Origin: Bathymodiolus brooksi
Lineage: Eukaryota; Mollusca; Bivalvia; Mytilida; Modiolidae
Direction of reading: 5' to 3'
NCBI GenBank assembly: GCA_963680875.1
Contig: OY804579.1
Span: 84,061,095-84,125,094, forward strand
DNA: 64,000 bases
In this document: in pieces, positions 1-11,403 of the stretch
Layout of the letters: each line of letters begins with the position of its first letter
How positions within the stretch are numbered: position 1 is the first letter of the stretch
Made by a program: the position numbers and the translations under genes
The notes under the pieces: model-generated
The model's database searches: none
What the model was told of the DNA's origin: nothing
The model's input: only the letters and a program-made list of their open reading frames with translations

Positions 1-3000
1 TTTCTATTTTTAGTAATGGTGGCCATCTTGGATACAGGACGGCGCTGACGGACACAATTTTGAAAGGGGACCACCCAAGAATCATTTCAGCAAAGTTTGG
101 TTGAGATTGGCTCAGTAGTTTCAGAGGAGAAAACTTTTTTTAATTTCATCCCCCCTTTTTTCAAATTTGCATAATCGGTCAAAATCGGCAAAAGTTCAAA
201 GTTCATAAAAAATCCCGTAATATATGTTAAAAAGCTCATCATTATGCTTATACAGTTCAAATTTGGGCACTTTCTGGCTTAAAATAGAGCAGTTTTGGCC
301 ATTTGAAGAAATTTCTATTTTTAGTACTGGCGGCCATCTTGGATACAGGACGGCGCTGACGGACACAATTTTGAAAGGGGACCACCTAAGGATCATTTCA
401 GCAAAGTTTGGTTGAGATTGGCTCAGTAGTTTCAGAGGAGAAGATTTTTTTTTAATTTCATCCCCCTTTTTCTAATTTGCATAATCGGTCAAAATCAGCA
501 AAAGTTCAAAGTTCATAAAAAATCCCGTAATATATGTTAAAAAGCTCATCATTATGCTTATACAGTTCAAATTTGGGCACTTTCTGGCTTAAAATAGAGC
601 AGTTTTGGCCATTTGAAGAAATTTCTATTTTTAGTAATGGTGGCCATCTTGGATACAGGACGGTGCTGACGGACACAATTTTGAAAGGGGACCACCTAAG
701 AATCATTTTAGCAAAGTTTGGTTGAGATTGGCTCAGTAGTTTCAGAGGAGAAGATTTTTTTAAATTTCATCCCCCCTTTTTTCTAATTTGCATAATTGGT
801 CAAAATCGGTAAAAGTTCAAAGTTCATAAAAAATCCCGTAATATATGTTAAAAAGCTCATCATTATGCTTATACAGTTCAAATTTGGGCACTTTCTGGCT
901 TAAAATAGAGCAGTTTTGGCCATTTGAAGAAATTTCTATTTTTAGTAATGGCAGCCATCTTGGATACAGGACGGCGCTGACGGACACAATTTTGAAAGGG
1001 GACCACCTAAGGATCATTTCAGCAAAGTTTGGTTGAGATTGGCTCTGTAGTTTCAGAGGAGAAGATTTTTTTTAATTTCATCCCCCCTTTTTTCTAATTT
1101 GCATAATCAGTCAAAATCGGTAAAAGTTCAAAGTTCATAAAAAATCCCGTAATATATGTTAAAAAGCTCATCATTATGCTTATACAGTTCAAATTTGGAC
1201 AATTTCTGGCATAAAATAGAGCAGTTTTTGCCATTTGAAGAAATTTCTATTTTTAGTAATGGCGGCAATCTTGGATACAGGACGGCGCTGATGGACACAA
1301 TTTTGAAAGGAGACCACCCAAGAATCATTTCAGCAAAGTTTGGTTGAGATTGGCTCAGTAGTTTCAGAGGAGAAATTTTTTTTAAATTTCATCCCCCCTT
1401 TTTTCTAATTTGCATAATCGGTCAAAATCGGCAAAAGTTCAAAGTTCTTAAAAAATCCCGTAATATATGTTAAAAAGCTCATCATTATGCTTATTCAGTT
1501 CAAATTTGGGCACTTTCTGGCTTAAAATAGAGCAGTTTTGGCCATTTAAAGAAATTTCTATTTTTAGTAATGGTGGCCATCTTGGATACAGGACGGCGCT
1601 GACGGACACAATTTTGAAAGGGGACCACCCAAGAATCATTTCAGCAAAGTTTGGTTGAGATTGGCTCAGTAGTTTCAGAGGAGAAAACTTTTTTTAATTT
1701 CATCCCCCCTTTTTTCAAATTTGCATAATCGGTCAAAATCGGCAAAAGTTCAAAGTTCATAAAAAATCCCGTAATATATGTTAAAAAGCTCATCATTATG
1801 CTTATACAGTTCAAATTTGGGCACTTTCTGGCTTAAAATAGAGCAGTTTTGGCCATTTGAAGAAATTTCTATTTTTAGTAATGGCGGCCATCTTGGATAC
1901 AGGACGGCGCTGACGGACACAATTTTGAAAGGGGACCACCTAAGGATCATTTCAGCAAAGTTTGGTTGAGATTGGCTCAGTAGTTTCAGAGGAGAAGATT
2001 TTTTTTTAATTTCATCCCCCTTTTTCTAATTTGCATAATCGGTCAAAATCAGCAAAAGTTCAAAGTTCATAAAAAATCCTGTAATATATGTTAAAAAGCT
2101 CATCATTATGCTTATTCAGTTCAAATTTGGGCACTTTCTGGCTTAAAATAGAGCAGTTTTGGCCATTTAAAGAAATTTCTATTTTTAGTAATGGTGGCCA
2201 TCTTGGATACAGGACGGCGCTGACGGACACAATTTTGAAAGGGGACCACCCAAGAATCATTTCAGCAAAGTTTGGTTGAGATTGGCTCAGTAGTTTCAGA
2301 GGAGAAAACTTTTTTTAATTTCATCCCCCCTTTTTTCAAATTTGCATAATCGGTCAAAATCGGCAAAAGTTCAAAGTTCATAAAAAATCCCGTAATATAT
2401 GTTAAAAAGCTCATCATTATGCTTATACAGTTCAAATTTGGGCACTTTCTGGCTTAAAATAGAGCAGTTTTGGCCATTTGAAGAAATTTCTATTTTTAGT
2501 ACTGGCGGCCATCTTGGATACAGGACGGCGCTGACGGACACAATTTTGAAAGGGGACCACCTAAGGATCATTTCAGCAAAGTTTGGTTGAGATTGGCTCA
2601 GTAGTTTCAGAGGAGAAGATTTTTTTTTAATTTCATCCCCCTTTTTCTAATTTGCATAATCGGTCAAAATCAGCAAAAGTTCAAAGTTCATAAAAAATCC
2701 CGTAATATATGTTAAAAAGCTCATCATTATGCTTAACAGTTCAAATTTGGGCACTTTCTGGCTTAAAATAGAGCAGTTTTGGCCATTTGAAGAAATTTCT
2801 ATTTTTAGTAATGGTGGCCATCTTGGATACAGGACGGTGCTGACGGACACAATTTTGAAAGGGGACCACCTAAGAATCATTTTAGCAAAGTTTGGTTGAG
2901 ATTGGCTCAGTAGTTTCAGAGGAGAAGATTTTTTTAAATTTCATCCCCCCTTTTTTCTAATTTGCATAATTGGTCAAAATCGGTAAAAGTTCAAAGTTCA

Positions 3001-3600
3001 TAAAAAATCCCGTAATATATGTTAAAAAGCTCATCATTATGCTTATACAGTTCAAATTTGGGCACTTTCTGGCTTAAAATAGAGCAGTTTTGGCCATTTG
3101 AAGAAATTTCTATTTTTAGTAATGGCAGCCATCTTGGATACAGGACGGCGCTGACGGACACAATTTTGAAAGGGGACCACCTAAGGATCATTTCAGCAAA
3201 GTTTGGTTGAGATTGGCTCTGTAGTTTCAGAGGAGAAGATTTTTTTTAATTTCATCCCCCCTTTTTTCTAATTTGCATAATCAGTCAAAATCGGTAAAAG
3301 TTCAAAGTTCATAAAAAATCCCGTAATATATGTTAAAAAGCTCATCATTATGCTTATACAGTTCAAATTTGGGCACTTTCTGGCTTAAAATAGAGCAGTT
3401 TTGGCCATTTGAAGAAATTTCTATTTTTAGTAATGGCGGCCATCTTGGATACAGGACGGCGCTGACGGACACAATTTTGAAAGGGGACCACCTAAGGATC
3501 ATTTCAGCAAAGTTTGGTTGAGATTGGCTCAATAGTTTCAGAGGAGAAGAATTCTTTTAATTTCATCCCCCCTTTTTTCTAATTTGCATAATCGGTCAAA
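1..3600. repeat. 311-bp tandem array with higher-order structure
   Basis: About eleven and a half copies of a unit of 310-311 bp lie head to tail. Each contains the landmarks GGCCATCTTGGATACAGGAC, TTTGAAAGGGGACCACC and TTGCATAATCGGTCAAAATC. The small ORFs seen on both strands recur once per unit and are shadows of the repeat, not genes. Copies are not equally related: the block from position 1 to about 1120 recurs almost exactly at 2176 to about 3290 (offset 2175, then 2174 after a 1-bp deletion), i.e. seven units. The variant unit around 1467 recurs around 2088. This indicates recent multi-unit amplification. The same unit, more diverged, occurs at 19440-22200. The array starts before the window. 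Confidence 0.95.
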
Positions 3601-4262
3601 ATGGGTAATGGGATTTACTTCAAAATTGCAGGGTAGGTAGATCTTGATATGCTGCACATTTTTGCAATAAACTTAACATCTATCTCTAAATAGTTTTTGA
3701 AATATAAGACGAAAAGTATTAAAATGAAAAAAAAAATTGATGAAAAAAGGAAAATAACTCCAAGATGGGTAATCAAATTTACTTCAAAATTGCAGGGTAG
3801 GTAGATCTTGACATGCTGAACATGTTTGCAGTTTCAACTTACCATCTGTCTCTTATAGTTTTTGAAATAAAGGACGAAAAGTATTAAAATTTTGAAAATT
3901 TGATGAAAAAAGGGAAATAACTCCAAAATGAGTAATGGGATTTACTTCAAAATTTCAGGGTAGGTAGATCTTGATGTGCTGATCATTTTTACCCCATGTC
4001 AGATTTTTGATATTATTAACGGTTTTTGAGTTATTACCAAAAACCTGCAATTTTACCATATGTTCTATTTTTAGTAACAGTGGACATGTTGGTAGGTGCA
4101 CGACACAATTTGGAAACTAGACACCCTAGTAATGATTCAGACCAAGTTTGGTTTCCATTGGTCTAGTACTTTCAGAGGAGAAGATTTTTGAAAAAGTTTA
4201 CGACGTACGACGGACGCCAAGTGATGGCAAGAGCTCACATGACCCTTTGGGTCAGGTGAGCT
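3601..4262. repeat. Distal part of the first array element, ending in a hairpin
   Basis: Three diverged copies of a unit of about 163 bp follow the 311-bp array (near 3601, 3765 and 3927). They share AATTGCAGGGTAGGTAGATC and end in AAATAACTCCAA. After them comes one more relic of the pattern (ATTTTTAGTAACAGTGGACA), then an ACGACGGACG-type simple repeat, then the terminal motif GAGCTCACATGACCC. The palindrome GACCC-TTT-GGGTC lies at 4241-4253 and the element ends in GGTGAGCTAAAA near 4262. The 9205-9246 and 22225-22276 ends share this layout. Confidence 0.8.
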
Positions 4263-4369
4263 AAAAACACTATGGAAATTGGACTTTATGTCTTACAATA
4301 AAAATTTTGGGTGTTGATCCCTTATAATATTGGAGAGTAAAAGACATACAAAATGAGCATACTCGAGGG

Positions 4370-4561
4370 TTTAGGCTTATGGTGTTCAACGCCACTTTCA
4401 ACAATATTTCAGTTATACCATGGCGGAGGAAACCGGAGTACAAGGAGAAAACAACGACCTGTTGCAAGTCACATAATGATGTATCGAGTACACCTCTTCA
4501 TGAACGGGGTTCGAACTCACAACTTCAGTGGTGATAGGCACTGACTGCATAGGTAGTTGTA
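4370..4561 (-). mobile_element. SINE family A, copy with 11-bp target duplication
   Basis: Read on the minus strand it carries the family landmarks: GTAGTTG near the head, a tRNA-like B box (GAGTTCGAACCCC), GAGGTGTACTCGATACATCA, and the distal GAAATATTGTTGAAAGTGGC. It is flanked by ATACTCGAGGG at 4359-4369 and 4562-4572, a perfect 11-bp direct repeat consistent with target-primed insertion. The head and part of the body are shorter than in the 50761-51013 copy. Confidence 0.75.
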
Positions 4562-5013
4562 ATACTCGAGGGGCATTTTATAAGGAACATAAAGAAAAGA
4601 TATAATCAATATTGAAAACGTTGAAAAATAAATCATCCACATACATTGTATATGCATATGCATGTACAAATAAAACAAAAAACACCCTGAATGGCTCTTT
4701 GTCAGTGTGGCTTCTTGCTTCTATAGTTGATTTCCGATCAGATTAAAAACGATTTATTATCATAGTATAGGAGCATCCAAAGAATATTGCAAGTTAAGTT
4801 CCAATAGGCCCAGTGGTTTCAGAGAAGATAATTTTGGATAAGAAGATTATAATGTAAAAGTTTACCGACGATGACAGACCCAAAGTGGTGACAATACAAA
4901 CATGTACCTCCTATAACCCTTTAGGTTCATTTCAGCTAAAAATTAATTATATTTCTGTGACTATATATGAAGCTACAGTTTTCATATTAAAAATAATATC
5001 TCTTTATGAAGCT

Positions 5014-5095
5014 ACACTCACTGGTCAATAAGTAGTTTTAAATGAAATATATAGGGAAATATCTTAGTGAGGAAATACTTTTGACCGTGAGCGTA
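5014..5095. mobile_element. Short inverted-repeat relic related to the 23350-27365 element
   Basis: It begins TACACTCACTGGTCAATAAG and ends TACTTTTGACCGTGAGCGTA. Between them is GGGAAATATCTTAGTGAGGA, which matches the terminal arms of the larger element at 23350-27365 with scattered substitutions. It looks like an internally deleted copy that keeps little more than its terminal repeats. Confidence 0.55.
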
Positions 5096-5468
5096 TACAT
5101 TTTGTATATAAATACATGTATATGAAGCTACAGTTGTTATGCTCAAAAATAATTTCTATTTCAACATTTCTTTTTAAAAATATATTAAAAATGGGTTCCT
5201 TTTATGATAAATGAAATGAAGTAAAGATGTTGATCAAACAAGCTAAAAATTCCTTTATGGCACAATTACAACAAAGAGTTTGACGGAAGTCAAACAAGTC
5301 CGGAAAATATTTTAGTAATAAACCACAAGTAATTAAACACATGATTCATGGCAGGCTTCCTGTTTTATGAAGATTCTTTAATAAATCTTAATAACTGACT
5401 GTGTATTATAGAAGTGGTATATAACACGTGGTTAATGATATCAACATAATAGTATATCACAATTTGAT

Positions 5469-5600
5469 TTGGTTTATGGTGCTTAATGCCACTTTCAGCA
5501 ATATTTAAGCTATATCATGGCGGTCAGTTTTATTGGTGGATGGAACCTGGAGTACTGGAGAAAACCACCGACCTGTCGCAAGTCACTTAGAAACTGACAT
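5469..5600 (-). mobile_element. SINE family A fragment
   Basis: It carries the 3' portion of the family: GGTGCTTAATGCCACTTTCA, the TATCATGGCGG motif, and ACCGACCTGTCGCAAGTCAC. The tRNA-like head is missing, so this is a truncated copy in minus orientation. Confidence 0.65.
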
Positions 5601-5828
5601 TTTTTGTAGATGCTAAATTATAATTATTATTTTGTAGTATGCTATGTATATATTGATAAGGTCGTATTTTGTTCTATATCCAATTAGAATTAGCTTTTTG
5701 AAAAGTGACAGATGATATTGAAAGAAGTCATGAATTTTTGTCAGATACATGTAGCAAGGACTGAACATTTTGTGAATCTATAAGATCACTGATCTATCAA
5801 CAGTACACATAATACCTCCTGACATTTG

Positions 5829-6000
5829 GACAAGGAGGGGGGGGGGCATCGTGGTGATGACCTTATGGTAGTTGGATCTACAACTACCTATGCAATCAGT
5901 GCCTATCACCACTAACGTTGTAAGTTCAAATCCCACTCAGGTGAGGTGTACTCGATACAACATTATGACATAAAGTTTGTCACCAGTAAAACACCATAAC
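5829..6000 (+). mobile_element. SINE family A fragment, head portion
   Basis: Plus orientation. It follows a G-run and carries ATCGTGGTGATGACC, TTATGGTAGTTGGATC, the CAGTGCCTATCACCACTAAC block, and a B-box-like AAGTTCAAATCCC. The body ends early after TTTGTCACCAGT. CATTTGGACAA before it and CATTTAGACAA after it may be a diverged target duplication. Confidence 0.55.
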
Positions 6001-6303
6001 CTCTATCCCCATTTAGACAAAAAAATTAATTCAGAAATAATATTCTAGGAAATCCACAGAATAAAATGGAAACACACCTATGTCTATAAATTAGGTCGGG
6101 AAAGCCCTCCTCATTTCTAAATTAAACATGAGGTGGATTTCTAACACTAAAATATCACAAACTGTTGAGTGTTGTTGGAAATATACATCAGAACATTACA
6201 GTGATTGTGCTTCACAGAATTGCACCACCAACCAAGTCTTCGTGTTATAAACTTTAAATAAAATATATTTACACAAAAAAAATAATATATATTAATATGT
6301 AAA

Positions 6304-9246
6304 CCAGAGGCTCTCAAGAGCCTGTATCGTTCACCTGGTAATAAAAAAAACCAATTGGTCCTATGTAAAAACTATGTCCTGCGTCATCTTGGAATTACGA
6401 TCAACATAAAAAACACAAAGTTTGTAAAGGACCTTCCAATGATTGATGCACAGTTTAGGTTCAATCAGTGCAATAGCTTCAGAGAAGAATATATTTCTGT
6501 ATTTTCCCCATATGGTTCTGTGTTAATACTATGACCTGTGGTGGCAGCCATCTTGGATTTCCAATCGGCATAAAAAACAGGACCTTCCAATGATCATTCC
6601 TGGGCAGTTTGGTTTCAACTGTCCTAGTGGTTTCAGAGAAGAAGCATTTTGAAACATTTTTCCCATAGGGTCCAATGTTAAACTAAGTCCTGCCGTAGCC
6701 GCCATTTTGAATTTCATATCAGAATAAAAAACGTATATTTTGTAGAGGACCATTCAATGAACATTCATGTACAGTTTGGCTTTAATCATATTTGTAGTTT
6801 CTGAGAAGAAGGCATTTGAACATTTTTCCATAGGGTCCAATGTTAATCTATGTCCTGCGGTGGTGGCCATCTTGGATTTCCGATCGGCATAAAAAACACA
6901 CACCTTGTAGAGGACCTTCCAATGATCATTCCTGGGCAGTTTGGTTTCAATTATCCAAGTGGTTTCAGAGAAGAAGCGTTTTGAAACATTTTTCCCATAG
7001 GGTCCAATGTTAAACTAAGTCCTGCCGTAGCCGCCATTTTGAATTTCATATCGGAACAAAAAACGTAAAGTTTGTAGAGGACCATCCAATGTACACACAT
7101 ATGGACAGTTTGGCTTTAATCATATTTGTAGTTTCTGAGAAGAAGGCATTTGAACATTTTCCCATAGGGTCCAATGTTAATCTATGTCCTGCGGTGGTGG
7201 CCATCTTGAATTTTCGATCGGCATAAAAAAACAGAAACTTTGTAGAGGACCTTCCAATGATCATTCCTGGGCAGTTTGGATTCAATTGTCCAAGTGGTTT
7301 CAGAGAAGAAGCGTTTTGAAACATTTTTCCCATAGGGTCCAATGTTAAACTAAGTCCTGCCGTAGCCGCCATTTTGAATTTCATATCGGAACAAAAAACG
7401 TAAAGTTTGTAGAGGACCATCCAATGAACATTCTTGTACAGTTTGGCTTTAATCATATTTGTAGTTTCTGAGAAGAAGGCATTTGAACATTTTCCCATAG
7501 GGTCCAATGTTAATCTATGTCCTGCGGTGGTGGCCATCTTGGATTTCTGATCGGCATAAAAAACACACACCTTGTAGAGGACCTTCCAATGATCATTCCT
7601 GGGCAGTTTGGTTTCAATTATCCAAGTGGTTTCAGAGAAGAAGCGTTTTGAAACATTTTTCCCATAGGGTCCAATGTTAAACTAAGTCCTGCCGTAGCCG
7701 CCATTTTGAATTTCATACCAGAACAAAAAACGTAAAGTTTGTAGAGGACCATCTAATGAACATTCATGTACAGTTTGGCTTTAATCATATTTGTAGTTTC
7801 TGAGTAGAAGGCATTTGAATATTTTCCCATAGGGTCCAATGTTAATCTATGTCCTGCGGTGGCGGCCATCTTGGATTTCCGACCGGCATAAAAAACAGAA
7901 ACTTTGTAGAGGACCTTCCAATGATCATTCCTGGGCAGTTTAGTTTCAACTGTCCAAGTGGTTTCAGAGAAGAAGCATTTTGAAACATTTTTCCCATAGG
8001 GTCCAATGTTAAACTAAGTCCTGCCATAGCCGCCATTTTGAATTTCATACCAGAACAAAAAACGTAAAGTTTGTAGAGGACCATCTAATGAACATTCATG
8101 TACAGTTTGGCTTTAATCATATTTGTAGTTTCTGAGTAGAAGGCATTTGAACATTTTCCCATAGGGTCCAATGTTAATCTATGTATTGCGGTGGTGGCCA
8201 TCTTGGATTTCCGATCGGCATAAAAAACATAAAATTTGTAGAGGACCTTCCAATGATCATTCCTAGGCAGTTTGGTTTCAATTATCCAAGTGGTTTCAGA
8301 GAAGAAGCGTTTTGAAACATTTTTCCCATAGGGTCCAATGTTAAACTAAGTCCTGCCGTAGCCGCCATTTTGAATTTCATACCAGAACAAAAAACGTAAA
8401 GTTTGTAGAGGACCATCTAATGAACATTCATGTACAGTTTGGCTTTAATCATATTTGTAGTTTCTGAGTAGAAGGCATTTGAATATTTTCCCATAGGGTC
8501 CAATGTTAATCTATGTCCTGCGGTGGCGGCCATCTTGGATTTCCAACCGGCATAAAAAACATAAAATTTGTAGAGGACCTTCCAATGATCATTCCTGGGC
8601 AGTTTGGTTTCAACTGTCCAAGTAGTTTCAGAGAAGAAGCATTTTGAAACATTTTTCCCATAGGGTCCAATGTTAAACTAAGTCCTGCCGTAGCCGCCAT
8701 TTTGAATTTCATATTGGAACAAAAAACCTTACGATTGTAGAGGACCATCCAATGAACATTCATGTACAGTTTGGCTTTAATCATATTTGTAGTTTCTGAG
8801 AAGAAGGCATTTGAACATTTTCCCATAGGGTCCAATGTTAATCTATGTCCTGCGATGGCGGCCATCTTGGATTTCCGATCGGCATAAAAAACAGTAACTT
8901 GGTAAAGGACATTCCAATGATCATTCCTTTACAGTTTGGGTTCAGTCAGTTCATTAGTTTCGGAGAAGAAGATCTTTGAAATTTCAGCCAATCAGAGCAT
9001 ATTATTGGCCCTGGCAGCCATATTGAATATCCGACTGGAACGAAAAACAGTAACTTTGTAGAGGACCATCCAAGGAACATTCCTGCTAAGTTCGGTTCCA
9101 ATCGGCCAAGTGGTTTCGGAGAAGAAGCTTGAAATGTGAAAAGTTTACAGACGACAGACGACAGACTACAGACGACAGACGACAGACGACGGACGCCAAG
9201 TGATGGCAATAGTTCACATGGACCTTTGGTCCAGGTGAACTAAAAA
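6304..9246. mobile_element. Satellite-bearing element with terminal hairpins (second copy)
   Basis: The left end has CCAGAGGCTCTCAAGAGCC; GGCTC-TCAA-GAGCC at 6309-6322 folds as a hairpin and is followed by TCGTTCACCTGG. The core is about seven copies of a dimeric unit of about 332 bp. One half carries GTGGCCATCTTGGATTTCC, the other GTAGCCGCCATTTTGAATTT. Both halves contain the CCATAGGGTCCAATGTTAA box. After the core come a GACAGACGAC simple repeat (9150-9195) and the right end, where GGACC-TTT-GGTCC folds at 9220-9232, followed by AGGTGAACTAAAA. The ORFs of 80-174 codons on the minus strand are repeats of the satellite, not genes. Confidence 0.8.
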
Positions 9247-10471
9247 GGGTAATATATTAAAAAGTTTATTTGCAGTGCTTTTATTTTCACTATTTTCGAG
9301 GTCAGTAAGAAACAGCGAAAAGCAATACCTGTAAAAAAATCTCCACAAATATGAACCTACTCAGGATTGGAAAACACACAAATGTAATCTTAATCAAGTT
9401 TAATTATGTGAGTATATGGGATTAGAAAATCTAAAGAAAAAAAACTGTCCCAGATTTTTTTTTTTTTAATATTACTGTATAACATACAATGCAAACTGTT
9501 ATGGGGTTGAGAAGATGCTAATCCCCACTTATATAAATTTCATGCATAGATTGGTATCAATCAATTGTCAGAGATTACCGAGATTTCTGTGGTAGTATAC
9601 AAATTCTGGGCAAGTAAACTTATAAATGTGAACTAGTGGAGCAGGAATTGCTTACCCTTCCTGAGACCCTGAATTCACAAATTTGCTATTTTGTTGGAGT
9701 TCATGCAGCCCTTTCTTAATTTTCTGTCTTCAATATTTGTAAATTCTGTGCTTGTCCATGTCTTTTTTCTTTTTACCCTTGTTTAATATTATATTTTCTA
9801 TTAATTTATTCATTTTTATCACTTTTTGGTGGTACATTCTGACGCGTTAATCTCTTTCCCTGAATAAAAATACAGATATATGCACACTCCTGCATTACAG
9901 AAGTGTCTAAATAATTATTATTTTAGACCATTACAGCAGAAATTCTAAAAGATTAGGCCACTTCACACAAATTTATTTTAAAGTAGTGGCAGCGGTTGAG
10001 TTGTCAAAAATAAATCAAACTCTATCATAACTGGCTTATATAAATGAAGGAAAATCTAACACAATTTTTCAGTACATGTTGGGAAAGAGGTTTCAGGAAA
10101 ATATAAAATTTCTTTAATAAAAATATAAAACATTAAAAAATTATTTTGATTTGTCATGATGTTTATCTGTACAACCAGTTGTATCTATTTTCAGATACAG
10201 GTATATAATATTTTATCAATACAAATACCTTTTGTATACATGTAGCATTACATTTGGGTTGTTGAAATGGAATTTACCATCAGATAATAACTGATCATGA
10301 TAGCATGCATTGAATTGATTAATGATATTACATTATACTTTTGAATTATTTTAAAATCAATATTTCAGTTTTCAGCTGATAAACACTATTTTTTTCTAAG
10401 ACATCTAGAAGAATTTTTGAAATAGGAGAACACATTTTCCTCAGAAAAAGATTTCCCTGGTATAATTAACT
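9247..10471. other. Non-coding, no gene seen
   Basis: AT-rich sequence with no plausible coding region. A short match (about 9630-9690, GGAGCAGGAATTGCTTACCC) to the retroelement 3' tail seen in full near 50320-50400 suggests an old fragment. Nothing else recognised. Confidence 0.5.
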
Positions 10472-11178
10472 AGAGGCTTACAAGAGCCTCATTATCATTC
10501 TTACTAAGTGGCAAATTATTTTCTAATAAAAGCTTTGATTCATTTTCCCATAACCGATAGGGTCCTGTTGTGACTACCATTTTGGATTTCCAAATCCTTA
10601 TAAAAAATTCCAACTTTGTAAGGGACCATCAAATGACAATTCATACAGTTTGTGTTCAATCATCCAAAGAAAAAGCATTTATTCATTTTCCTAAAGGGTC
10701 CCAATCGATCCTTCTGTTAAAAACAAAGTCCTGCTAAGGTGGCCATCTTGGATTTCCAAGTAAAAAAATCCAACTTTGTAATTGACCATTCATGTACAAT
10801 AAGAGTTCAGTCATGTTTGTCGTTTCTAAGAAAAAGCTATTATTTAATTTCCCATAGGGTCCTTTGTTAAAACTTTGGTTATATTCGTTCATAATTATTG
10901 AAGAAGTGGTGGTCATATTGGTTAGCTGTTCAAAATGTTTTGAAGACATTCACAGACTTTGTTTCACTCAATGTGTATAAAAAAGGCCTATTTTACATAT
11001 ATAATAATAATATCTGCTGATTTTCAACAAAAATATTTTAGTTAGTCAGAAACTGGTATAACCTGTAGCGGACATATTATTAATGATCTGACCACCTGCA
11101 CAGTTGAAGTTCAAATGGTTCAGTTTTAATAGGAGAAGATTTAATTTGAAAAGCTAACATACAACAACTTAGCATTAA
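10472..11178. repeat. Short decayed array-type element
   Basis: The left end is TAGAGGCTTACAAGAGCCTC. The hairpin GGCTT-ACAA-GAGCC at 10475-10488 matches the left ends of the 6304 and 18833 elements. Two or three diverged monomers follow (ACCATTTTGGATTTCC at about 10577, GGTGGCCATCTTGGATTTCC at about 10739, GTGGTGGTCATATTGG at about 10905). The right end is unclear: GAAAAGCTAACATACAAC near 11147 may be the decayed version of the pre-terminal segment. No hairpin end was found. Confidence 0.5.
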
Positions 11179-11192
11179 ATGGATGTCAAATG

Positions 11193-11389
11193 GGGGAGGG
11201 GGGTATGGTATTTAACGTCACTTTCAACAATATTTCAGTTATATCGTGGCGGACAGTTTTATTGATGGAGGAAACCAGAGAAAACCACTGACATGCCGCA
11301 AGTCACTGAAACTTTATCACATAATGTTGTATCGAGTACACCTCTGACCTCGCCTGAGTGGGATTCAAACTCACAACGTTAGTGGTGAT
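11193..11389 (-). mobile_element. SINE family A, copy with 14-bp target duplication
   Basis: Minus orientation, carrying GGTATTTAACGTCACTTTCA, CCGCAAGTCACTGAAAC, GTATCGAGTACACC and the B-box region (TGAGTGGGATTCAAACTC). It is flanked by ATGGATGTCAAATG (11179-11192) and ATGGATGTAAAATG (11390-11403), a 14-bp direct repeat with one mismatch. It sits at the end of the decayed array element. Confidence 0.7.
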
Positions 11390-11403
11390 ATGGATGTAAA
11401 ATG

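Larger units (their letters stand above)
4573..6303. other. Non-coding stretch with repeat relics
   Basis: No coding potential seen. It holds a decayed array-element end near 4720-4940 (AACCCTTTAGGTT still pairs at 4915-4927, followed by CAGCTAAAAA), a mini inverted-repeat element at 5014-5095, and two SINE family A pieces at 5469-5600 (minus) and 5829-6000 (plus). A run of about 11 G lies near 5837. Confidence 0.6.

Noticed and set aside
196..3532. Paired 63-77-codon ORFs on both strands every 311 bp
   Set aside because: They are shadows of the tandem unit; no start context, domain or codon bias supports coding.
7046..7570. 174-codon minus-strand ORF in the second array element
   Set aside because: It repeats the same 80-90 residues twice and follows the satellite period exactly; it is a by-product of a stop-poor repeat unit.
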